Positions 36,362 through 46,794 of a DNA stretch of 64,000 nucleotides are shown piece by piece (the first letter of the stretch is position 1; every line of letters starts with the position of its first letter). Position numbers and translations under genes: made by a program. The notes below the pieces were generated by a model. It had not been told where the DNA came from and made no database searches. It saw only the letters and a program-made list of their open reading frames with translations. Origin of the DNA: Rattus norvegicus (lineage: Eukaryota; Chordata; Mammalia; Rodentia; Muridae); contig NC_086034.1 of NCBI RefSeq assembly GCF_036323735.1, forward strand, positions 36,511,939 to 36,575,938, read 5' to 3'.

Positions 36362-36457
36362 TTTTTTTTGGTTCTTTTATTTCGGAGCTGGGGACCTAAC
36401 CCAGGGCCTTGCGCTTCCTAGGCAAGCGCTCTACCACTGAGCTAAATCCCCAACCCC
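36362..36457 (-). mobile_element. ID (BC1-type) SINE, minus strand
   Basis: ID elements are short Pol III-type SINEs related to BC1 RNA and a tRNA-Ala head, and are especially abundant in rat. On the minus strand this copy starts ggggttggggatttagctca (36438-36457), keeps the A-box-like tagctcagtgg, and carries a B-box-like part with one change (ggttaggtcc where ggttcggtcc is usual). An A-rich tail follows. A 13-bp TSD with one mismatch lies at 36349-36361 (gtaccccaaattt) and 36458-36470 (gtacccaaaattt). High similarity to the family suggests a fairly young insertion. Confidence 0.96.
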
Positions 36458-36660
36458 GTACCCAAAATTTAATATTAGATTTCATTACACTTCAATTCTG
36501 ATAAAAAATGAATTAAATTTGTTTTCAGATCATTTCTCTGACCCATAAAATGACAGCACCTAAGGAAGAAATTAGAAAAACAAAAATAAATTGTACCTTA
36601 AGAAGAAAATCTATATAATACAGAGCCTATGACTGCTGTGTTAAATGGTTATCCAGTGGA

Positions 36661-36665
36661 ACACA

Positions 36666-36706
<41 letters not shown>

Positions 36707-36769
36707 ATACACACTCACACACGCACACTCACACACTCACACATAGAGAGAGACAGAGACTCACACACT

Positions 36770-36834
<65 letters not shown>
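36661..36834. repeat. Compound (CA)n and (GA)n microsatellite
   Basis: CA units to about 36744, then a mixed stretch, then GA to 36834. It produces a low-complexity His/Thr and Arg/Glu open frame, not a gene. Confidence 0.96.
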
Positions 36835-36837
<3 letters not shown>

Positions 36838-36844
36838 TATAGCC

Positions 36845-37022
36845 ATATGAAGACAGGAAGTTAAGGTTAAGGGCAGGGAAGTGGGAAGGTCCGTGGGTGG
36901 GGAAATACCTCATAGAAGCAGAGGGAGGATAGATGGAATAGGGGGTTTATGACGGGAAACCTGGAAAGGGGTAACATTTGAAATGTAAATTTGGAAAAAA
37001 AAACAAAAATAAGGAAAAGGAA
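36845..37022 (+). mobile_element. L1 3' end fragment, plus strand
   Basis: Only the last part of an L1 3' UTR: a G-rich section near 36860-36910, then taacatttgaaatgtaaat (36972-36990) and an A-rich tail. The 5' side runs into the GA microsatellite. Confidence 0.8.
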
Positions 37023-37194
37023 AGCATTTTTCTTCTAATTCCGTTATTCTACACTCAAACTCTAATCTGTGTCTGATTTTTTCTTTTGAAATAAACAACT
37101 TTTAAGAATTATACTTTATTTTACTTTATTTAAACTCTCAGAATTGGACCAATGAAGTTGAAAGTCATGTTAAGGTCCCTGATGTCAAAACTGA

Positions 37195-37280
37195 AGATTT
37201 GCCTTCAATCCCTGGCATCTTACATGGTGGGGGGAAGGAAACAACACCTGCAAGTGTCCTCTATTTTATAAAAGTGGGTG

Positions 37281-37323
<43 letters not shown>

Positions 37324-37345
37324 CACACACAAAATATAATAAAAT
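37195..37345 (+). mobile_element. B3-type SINE 3' part with (AC)n
   Basis: Resembles the second half of B3: ttacatggtggggggaag (37211-37228), aacacctgcaagtgtcctc (37232-37250), then an AC run (37282-37320) and an A-rich end. Confidence 0.62.
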
Positions 37346-38214
37346 TTATAATTCTGAGAATTATAATATTACTTTCAAATTTTTTAAAAACATTACCTCT
37401 TACATGAATGGAGAAATTCTTGGAAATTTAAGAGCATCACCTCTGAACTAAAAGATGATGGTAGAAGACCTAAGGAAATGAGAAACTAAATGGGGCTTAA
37501 TGAATATCAGGTCGGTGTGTTCTAGGAATGTGAAATCACACATGTGATGAGGCAGGGCCAGTGAGCCAGTTGACAGGGCAAATGCCGTGCCTGAAGGGTT
37601 AGAGTGAAGCAAGATTGGACAGCACTTGAGGATTAAGGATGGTTTGAAATTCTTTTGGCGTTTGTTATTTTCACTGTTTATTTCTCCAATGACTTTAAAA
37701 CATTCCCATTCTTAAGGAGAGAGATGTTTAATAGTTATTTTCATTGATGGGTTGCTAAAAAAACCCCACACATTTCCATTAAAGGCTTATACCTTTCAAA
37801 TGTAAATCTTTTTTTAACAAATAGGCATTTATGAAAGTCTACAATGCTAACTAGTTATTGAAAAACTTAAAGATAACACCAATGAATTACAAATCTCATG
37901 GATCAGAACAGCTGGAAATCCTGAGCATTAAGCCAGCATACATCACTCATGCAGCTTTGATTCCTTGAGAGGAATTTAATGTAAACAAACCAGCTTCTCA
38001 CTCTCTGAGGACATAGTTTAGTTTAAAACACGTGAAAGTTTATCCTAAACAATGGACCATCTGTAGCAATCTGTAACAACCTTTCTTTAACTTCCCAAAG
38101 AAGAACTGTCACACCGTTACACGCAAGCACACACTCAGGCTAGTTAGGAAAGTTAATAATACTTTGCTTTTCATTGGTTCAAAACCTTGTGTGAATTCTC
38201 TGCTGTTTATTCAG
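37346..38214. other. Non-coding DNA, nothing recognised
   Basis: About 870 bases with no nameable repeat or exon. Confidence 0.45.
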
Positions 38215-38886
38215 ATTTTTTTCTTTTCCTCTTTTTTTGTTGCATATTTTATTTATTTTCTTTTCAAATGTTATATCCTTTCCTGGCACATGGGTCTCTC
38301 CATGTGTACTCCACATGGTGAGTTTGTTGATGGTTTAGTACCTGGAAGTTTTGGGGATTCTGGTTGGTTGCTATTTTTGTTTTTTCTATGGGGTTGCAAA
38401 ATCCTTCAGCTCCTTCAGTCCTTTAACTACTCCATTGGGGACCCAGTGCTCAGTCCAATGGTTGGCTGTGAGCATCCAAGTGTGTATTTGTCAGGCTCTG
38501 GCAGAGCTTCTCGAGAGACAGCTATATCAGGGTCCTGTCAGTAAACGAGTCTTGGCATCTACAATAGTGTCTGGGTTTGCTGTCCTTATATGGGATGGAT
38601 CCCCATGTGTGGCAGTCTCTGGATGGCCTCTCCTTCAATCTCTGCTCTACAATTTGTCTCCTGATTTCCTCCCTTCAGTATTTTGTTCCTCCTTCTAAGA
38701 AGGATTGAAGCATCCATGCTTTGGTCTTCTTTCTTCTTGAGCTTCATGTGGTCTGTGAATTGTATCTTGGGTATAACAAACTTTGGGGATAATATCCATT
38801 TATCAGTGAGTGCCTACCATGTGTGGTATTTTGTCTCTGGGTTACCTCACTCAGGATGATATTTTTCTAATTCCACCCATTTCCCA
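38215..38886 (-). mobile_element. L1 3' part of an inverted insertion, minus strand
   Basis: A T-rich tail complement (about 38215-38245), then the L1 3' UTR with an internal deletion near 38288, then the ORF2 C-terminus to about 38886 (complement of gaaatgggtggaattag). It continues inverted at 38887-39424. Confidence 0.88.
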
Positions 38887-39424
38887 AATAACCCTATTAA
38901 AAATAGGGTACAGAGCTAAAGAAAGAATCCTCAGCTGAGGAGTACTGAGTGTCTGAGAAGCACCTAAAGAAATGTTCAACATCCTTAGTCATAAGGGAAA
39001 TGCAAATCAAAACAACCCTGAGATTCCCCCTCACACCAGTCAGAAAGGCTAAGATCAAAAACTCAGGTGACAGCAGATGCTGGCTAGGATGTGGAGAAAG
39101 AGGAACACTCCTCCACTGTTGGTGGGATTGCAAGCTGGTACAACCACTATGGAAATCAATCTGGTAGTTTCTCAGAAAACTGGACACAGTACTACCTGTG
39201 GACCCAGCTCTACCTCTCCTGGGCATATATCCAAAATATGCCGCAACATATAACAAGGACACATGATCCAACATGTTTATAGCAGCCTTACTTATAATAG
39301 CCAGAAGCTGGAAAGAACCCAGATGTTCTTCAATGGAGGAATGGATACAGAAAGTGTGGTACATCTACACAAGGGAGTACTACTCAGCTATTAAAAGAAA
39401 TGGCTTCATGAAATTCTTAGGCAA
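38887..39424 (+). mobile_element. Inverted L1 ORF2 C-terminal segment
   Basis: Plus-strand ORF2 from ataaccctattaaaaatagg (38889-38908) to cttaggcaaa (39415-39424). This end is the L1 position next to where the minus-strand half begins, as expected of a 5' inversion during insertion. The breakpoint differs from those at 4636 and 40378. I see no clear TSD. Confidence 0.88.
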
Positions 39425-40026
39425 ACATATATTTATTTGTTTTATCAATTATATCTGTTAATATCATAGAGACAGGTTTAATATTACATCTTCAATATAC
39501 TTTTATGTGCTTTTTCAAAAAAGTGTATCAAAGACCCTTATTTTAAAGGCTTAGTTATGGTTTGGTGACATAGACAAATAATACTCTATCATTGTAACAC
39601 TATTTTTAATCTATTAAGATTTCTTTTAATATTGTTTGTTTACTGACTATTAATATTTGTTAACAGTTCTATTTATTTAATTACTTGAACCTTCTACTCA
39701 TAATTCCCAAAAAACCTTATATTGATTTATTAAATCAAAAAATTGAAATCTCACAAAATTATTACATTTCATTATTCTTGATAGTTTGCATATTTAAAAT
39801 TACTTAAAGTTTAAGAAGTTATGTGGTTTATGAGAAGAAATAATGTTTTAAATTTTAAATTTGGCCACATGAGTGCATAAAATTCTGTGGTACAGGAATA
39901 CAGTTAGGATATTTTCTAAAATTGCCCAAGAGTTAAAACCTTATTAAATTGATCCCATATAAAATAACATGGTCTTTCCATAGGTCTTATTTATTTTCTA
40001 TAATGAACATGTATATCGACACAGTT
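39425..40026. other. Non-coding AT-rich DNA, nothing recognised
   Basis: No repeat or exon seen between two L1 insertions. Confidence 0.45.
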
Positions 40027-40039
40027 AAGACACAATGCA

Positions 40040-41251
40040 TATGAATTTCATACAGTCATTGTTTTTCATAGCTGAGTAATATTCCATTGTGTAGATGTAC
40101 CATTTTCTGTATCCATTCTTCTGTTGCAGGGCATCTGGGTTCTTTCCAGCTTCTGGCTATTATTAATAAGGCTTCTATGAACATAGTGGAGCACATGTCT
40201 TTGTTATATGTTGGGGCATCTTTTGTGTATATGTCCAAGAGAGATATAGCTGGGTCCTCAGGTAGTTCAATGTCCAATTTTCTGAGGAACCTCCAGACTG
40301 ATTTCCAGAATGCTTGTACCAGTCTACAATTCCACCAACAGTGGGAAAGAGTTCCTCTTTCTCCACATCCTCTCCAGCATGGAATACTACTCAGCTATCA
40401 AAAACTATGACTTTATGAAATTCATAGGCAAATGGATGGAACTGGAAAATATCATCCTGAGTGAGGTAACCCAATCATAGAAAAACATACATGGTATGCA
40501 CTCATTGATAAGTGGCTATTAGCCCAAATGCTTGAATTACCCTAGATGCACAGAACACATGAAACTCAAGAAGGATGATCAAAATGCGAATGCTTCACTC
40601 CTTCTTTAAAAGGGGAACAAGAATACCCTTGGCAGGGAATAGGGAGGCAAAGTTTAGAACAGAGTCAGAAGGAACACCCATTCAGAGCCTGCCTCTCATG
40701 TGGCCCATACATATACAGCCACCAAACTAGATAAGATGGATGAAGCAAAGAAATGCAGGCCAGCAGGAACCGGATGTAGATCTCTCCTGAGAGACACAGC
40801 CAGAATACAGCAAATACATAGGCGAAGGCCAGCAGCAAACCACTGAACTGAGAACTGGACCCCGGTTGAAGGAATCAGAGAAAGGACTAGAAGAGTTGAA
40901 GGGGCTCGAGACCCCATATGAACAACAATGCCAACCAACCAGAGCTTCCAGGGACTAAGCCACTACCCAAAGACTATACATGGACTGACCCTGGACTCTG
41001 ACCTCATAGGTAGCAATGAATAGCCTAGTGAGAGCACCAGTGGAAAGGTAAGCCCTTGGCCCTGCCAAGACTGAACCCCCAGTGAACGTGATTGTTGGGG
41101 GGAGGGTGGTAATGGGGGGGAGGATGAGAAGGGGAAGCCCATATAAAAGTGGCAGGGGAGGGGTTAGGGGGATGTTGGCTAGGAAACCGGGAAGGGGAAT
41201 AACAATCGAAATGTAAATAAGAAATACTCAAGTTACTAAAGATAAAAAAAA
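40040..41251 (+). mobile_element. Inverted L1 (element 2)
   Basis: The first part (40040-40378) is L1 ORF2 in minus orientation. From 40379 the ORF2 end and the full rat-type 3' UTR read on the plus strand to an A-rich tail at about 41242-41251. A 13-bp TSD with one mismatch lies at 40027-40039 (aagacacaatgca) and 41252-41264 (aagacaaaatgca). The inversion join (ccagc|atggaatac near 40378) is the same as in element 1 at 3769-4923, although the 5' end reaches about 45 bases further. The two ORF2 pieces overlap, giving 48-base inverted arms at 40040-40087 and 40379-40426 with 44 matches. Confidence 0.93.
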
Positions 41252-41264
41252 AAGACAAAATGCA

Positions 41265-42540
41265 AACTCAGTTCTGTACTATTCCAGCAATGCTGGCATT
41301 AAAGCAGTGAGCTACATGCATCTTGATACATAGTTCTTAAAAATGTATGTTCATACTGTACAGAATTCACTAACTGTACATATCATATCAAAATTATACA
41401 CAATATTAATTTATGAATTATGATATCTTATTGTTTAAAAATTATATTTCTTGAGTTGGAAAAGGGTAGTGACATGCCTCTTTTACACAGCATTGCCACA
41501 AATTTTGCTGCATTTAAACATACTCTCTTCTAAATACCTGCCAAATTAATTCCTAAAGCATTTTGTGGTAACAGGTATCATTATTTGAGGTGAGGGTATT
41601 ATATCTTACAGTGGTTAAACATGTTTGTCAGTACTATCAGCATTGGCATACACAGCACTCAGGCCTGTACAAGCTGCATCCAAATTATGCACTCTCCCCC
41701 GTGGTGGTGTTCTCACAATCTTTGATTTTTGCTCTGCCAATATGTTCTCAAAAATTATATCCATTCAACAACAGGTTGAATAACGAATGTGTAAGAACAG
41801 AAAATTGAATCAAGAAATAAGAACTTACAAGGTCAACACACAACTTTAGTTTTCTGGTAAGACATTCAGTTGGGTTGATGTCTGTCAAGTACTACTGACA
41901 TTAAAATTATAATGACAAGAAAGATAACAGTTGTTATCAGATAACAGTGTGTTGTGGCAGAATTATCTTCCTTTATCAAAAAATGTAATATAAATCTGAC
42001 ATGTCCTCTTAAAATTCTGAAAGAACAAATGTACAGCAACTGTCTCTGGTTTCTGTACCAATTAGGTAGCATTTATTACAACCCTACTCACAAGTGTAGT
42101 GTGATTAATCTTTGCCCTTTATGTAAATTAAGTTAGCTTTAGGGCACCAAAGAAAAATGGTCCATGAAGTGCAGCTTTGAGACCTTAAGGTCAAGAATGA
42201 GTCTGTGTGGAGTAACAGTGAGAAGAAGAAAGTGTATCCAGAGTGTCTGCATAGAAATGGCTTCGGTATAAGCAAAACCATATCTACTTTCTCAAATTTA
42301 TCCGACAATGCCAAGTCAGAACTTTATTAGACTCTAGGAAAAGAGAAATAAATTATACAGTACTTGTTTCCTTTAGGATTTCCTCAGTCTTCTGAGAAAG
42401 GCAAGCAAAATATGAAGGCAAAAGAAACAGGGCAATGTGATATATGTTCTGGGAGCTTAATGTATCATCTATTAGATGGCATGATGACAAAATTGTAATA
42501 ACTTAGCTTGTTCATGTTAATTATAATCAAATGAATAAAC
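41265..42540. other. Non-coding DNA, nothing recognised
   Basis: About 1.3 kb without a nameable repeat or exon. Confidence 0.45.
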
Positions 42541-42606
42541 CGGGAAACAGAATAACAATTGAAATGTAAATAAGAAACACCCAAGTTAATAAAGATGGAG
42601 AAAAAA
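42541..42606 (+). mobile_element. Very short L1 3' end, plus strand
   Basis: Only the terminal 65 bases of an L1 3' UTR, from cgggaaacagaataac (42541) through ccaagttaataaagatgg (42581-42598) and an A tail. The 3' end type is the same as in elements 1 and 2. Confidence 0.85.
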
Positions 42607-44261
42607 ATGAAAATTAAAAAATGTATAATATATAATTAGTTTGAATAAAATGAGCTTATACCAATGTATAAAGTTAGATCATCGTTCTTTTATAACCCTG
42701 CACTTATTGTGAGTATCTTAAAACTTGACTGAAAAACTACAACACAAAATGACTGGCACTGTGTTTTTACAGCAAAACGTACAAGAGGAGTTGGAGTCCT
42801 AAAGCTCATCATGAGCCAGTTGAGACGGAAGATAAATAAAATAATGAAATGAACAATGTTGAACCCAAATGAAGCCAAGTTGTTTGAACAAAGATTGAGG
42901 GACATTAAGTTCATAGCAAGAAAAGTAATGTTTCTATTTATCGTTACTTCTCATTATTCCTGTGAGACATCTTTTCTATCTGACACCTGAAAATAAGCAG
43001 TGGCTAACAGTAGTAATGATTAGAAAAAATGCACATATGAATATTTATTGAAATAAATAGGCTAAACGATATTATAATGTTTGAAACAAAAATCACAAGT
43101 GTGCTCCACGAATGAATGTTAATAGAAAAAAATCATTTTATTTTATGTTTCTTTATACTCTTAGGTGTAGTCATCAAAATAGAGATATTTTCTAAATTAC
43201 TATATATCTTCTATATTATAGTATATTCCATATATTTCTGTTTATATGCTGTATCACGATTATTATAATATGAAACAATTCCTTTTAAGGCATAAGAAGA
43301 GCTTGATTTCTCTAACAATACATATAAACAAGACTCAAAGCAAAGGAAGCATGTAAGATGCTTGCACACACTCATGCTGCTATAACATGATGTTCTGTGC
43401 AATTAGACGTTCAGACTAAATTTTCTCCAAAGATCTACACGAATGCCATAAAATACGATAACTAATGAATAAACCTAAGAAATGCTACTTCCTCCTCTAT
43501 GTCGCTGGTGATTGCCATCAGCATGTTCCAGCCTGAGTATAATTACACAATCTCAAATGTTTCCTCAGATTCTCTAGAATATCTCTGCGAAGATCTGCGA
43601 ACATGCACCCATTGAATATAAATTGTATCTCTACGATCAGTTGGAATCTGAATCACACATTTGGTGCTATACTTTAGCAGAATTAAACTCCCTCCAGTGT
43701 AAGTTGTCTGGTGTGCTATTTTCAGGGGCACAATTACCCAAATATTCTTCATGCAAATGAGTCATTCATTTGAAACATTTATTCCGTATGCATGTCTAGC
43801 ATTCTAAGCTATGAGACAATACAATGAAGTTAGGGAATTCGCCTGGTTTTCCTTCTTGACAAAAATTATTTTAGTGGATAAGAAAGGGGGAATAGGGAAG
43901 GAAAGCAGAGAGATGGGTAAAATTAAAAGACATTTGGGAGTAGTATGGAAACATAATGCAGAATAAACTTTCTGAACTACATACAAATATGAAAATATGA
44001 AAATATTAAATCACTAAATAATGGGGAACAAAGTGTCCCACCTGGGCATCTCTTGTTATCAAATGAAGCTTGCAATACTACAATTGAGTTGTATCTAATT
44101 GAGTTGTTCCTGTAAAAGGTCACGTGAGAATTCTCAATCAACCAGACTGTTGCCAACATAATTATAGGCTGCTTGCCACAAACTGATAGGAAATCAGCAT
44201 TGCTACCACACCTATACCACTCATTGAACTTAGAGATGTTGAGTTGGTGCCTATGAAGAGA
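42607..44261. other. Non-coding DNA, nothing recognised
   Basis: About 1.65 kb without a nameable repeat or exon. Confidence 0.45.
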
Positions 44262-44305
44262 CTTCACCCTTAGGTTCTAGTGTCTTCACCCATAGGTTTT
44301 AGTGT
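44262..44305. repeat. 22-bp tandem duplication
   Basis: Two 22-base units (44262-44283 and 44284-44305) starting cttcaccc, with two differences. Confidence 0.9.
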
Positions 44306-44309
44306 CTGC

Positions 44310-44512
44310 TTGCTACCAAAAGAGAAAAATAAACACCACATCAGCCACAACCCCTCTGATCCACAATGGCGTACTACCTGCAAGACATGCTGAGCAGTGG
44401 TGGCACCAAGCCTGTGGAGTGATGAACCAATAAGCCCCCATTACATGCTGTCCTTCTAGGAATTGCCTTGGTCATGGAGTCTGTTCACAGCAGGAAAACC
44501 CTAATAAGGGCA
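44310..44512 (+). mobile_element. Rodent repeat, LTR-like 3' part
   Basis: Shares ttggtcatggagtctgttcacag (the part from 44468) and the aaaccctaat end with the copy at 13066-13190, and extends further upstream (acctgcaagacatgctgagc, 44378-44397). Medium-frequency rodent repeat, name uncertain. Confidence 0.5.
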
Positions 44513-45724
44513 GTGGCTTTCTTTAATTGATCTAGGTTCTACTGTAATACTTAAATCTTAATGGATGTTGAATAAATATTTCTGAATCTATTGTCTTAAC
44601 ATTCAACTTGTTCTTAAAAGGTCAATGGTTTTCCTTTACTTAATTCAATTTAGAGTTACAAAAGGGATAAAATAATTTATTATTACTGTCTGCATAAAAT
44701 GATTGCAACTATGTATCTTCATAATAAAATATATTTCAATGATAACGGATAATGTAGATGAGGTTAAATTTTGCCTCTGCCTTCTTAGGGTCTTGGCCAG
44801 CCATGAAAATTACATTGACGTGAGACAGGCTAACAGGAAAAAGCATAGCATTGTAAAACTTATGTAACAAAAAAGCTTTGCAAATTAAATGAAGATGAAA
44901 ATGGTAATGCATAAATTTTTCATATTAAATTGCATGGGGGGATGGATAATAGTAAATTGTGTAACATGTCTAAAAATGGTAAATATTATTTCTTTACTTA
45001 GCATGTTCATGCAGAATTCTTTTGAATACAAATCCTGGTTGAAAATTATTTTTGTTGTACCATGTAGGAAGGATTTTTTCACAAGAAAGAGTAGTTTTGA
45101 ACTCATTTCTTTTTATTTGACAGTCTTAAAACTGAATACTACAGTGACGTGTCTATCTTTTCTCCTTCCTCCAGCAACTCCTACCATTCTCTCACAAATT
45201 CATCAGTGTCTATCATTACTATGTTTATACACACACACACATTTAATATATAAGTGAATATATCTATGTGTCTGTGTAAAATCTACTGAGAATATTTATT
45301 ATTGCCTTTATGCACATAATATTTAGTGTTGACCATTTGGGATTAGATAACCTAACAAGGAGTTCCTCCCAGGAGAGAAGTCCCTCAGTATGCCCCCCTC
45401 TTCAGAATATAGTTGTAAAATTGCCACACCGATAATTTTATCTCTCATGTTTTATCAAACATAATTTTTCTGCCCCCAGTTGATAAAGGCTTTAACTTGT
45501 TAAACAGAAATAATAAAGTTCCTTTAAGTGTTCAGTACAAAGTAGTCAACAGAGTCTGTACACCTGAGTCTGAGGACACAGGAAAAGTAAAGATTTTAAA
45601 AAACAGAAGCCCATACTACCCACTCTTACATTGTATCTTCTTGGCATGACAGAGAAGTTGTATTATGAAATATCAACAATGTATTTCCCTAAACAAGACA
45701 TGAATAATAATAACACCAGTCACT
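44513..45724. other. Non-coding AT-rich DNA, nothing recognised
   Basis: A short AC run near 45228-45241. Open frames on both strands around 44885-45257 have no recognisable domain. Confidence 0.45.
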
Positions 45725-46794
45725 TTAAAATATTTTATTAATCATTGTACTCATTTACATCTTATATGATATCCCACTTCCAGGTTAACTCTCCACAAGC
45801 CTCCCATCCCAAATCTGCCCTCTCCTCCCTCCACTTTGCCTCTAGGAAAGTGCTCCCTCACCCACCTTCTTCCTCTCTACCCCTACAGCATCCCACTACC
45901 CTAGGGCATCAGACCTCAACAGGACCTGAGGCTTCCCTTCCCATTGATGTCAGACAATCCCATCCCCTGCTATGTATGCACCTGGAGCCATGATCCCTTT
46001 TTGTACATACCTTGGTTGGTGGTCTAATCACTGAGAGCACTGGGTGATCCAGCCAGCCTATGTTATTCTCCCGCTATCCCCCTCTGCTCCTCCACTGTTT
46101 ACAACATTCCCCACCAAGGTCCCTGAGCTCAGTCTGATGGTTGGCTCCAAGCATCCACATCAGTATTGAACAGTTGCTGGCTAAACCTGCCAAGAAACAG
46201 CCACACCAGGTTCCTGTCAGCAAGCGTCACTTGGCAAAGGCAACAGGTGTAATATTTGGTGACTGCAGACAGGATGGATCTACAGATGGTGCAGTCTCCA
46301 GATGTCTGTTCCTTCAGTCTCTGCTCCCTTTTTTTGTCCATGTTCTTCCTTTGGACAGGAACATTTTTGGATTAAAATTTTTGAGATGAGTAGATGCCCC
46401 CTTTCCTCAACATGGACTACTGGCGGTGGTCTCTATAGGTTCTATCTCCAATTCTCTGCACATTTCGGCTAAAGCCATCCCCATTGGTACCTGGGAACCT
46501 TTTATTTCCCTGATCTGAGACCCTCCATTGGCTATCCCCAGTTCCTCATCCCCACTGCTACCTATTTTTATTCGATTTCCTGACCCTCTGTACCTCTTCC
46601 ATCCCCTCCAGTACCTGGTAATACCCCCTTTATTTCTTCTCCCTCTTCTCTCCCTCCCAGATACACTCCCTCCACCTCAAGAAATCATCCAGTTCTCCCC
46701 TCTCAATGCAGGACTGAAGCATCCACACCCCGGTCCTCCTTCCTCCTAAGCTCCATAAAGTCTGTGAGCTATATCCTGGGCATTGTGAGCTTTA

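Noticed and set aside
36362..36457. Possible tRNA gene (tRNA-Ala-like)
   Set aside because: The A-rich tail, TSD and lack of a full cloverleaf show an ID SINE.
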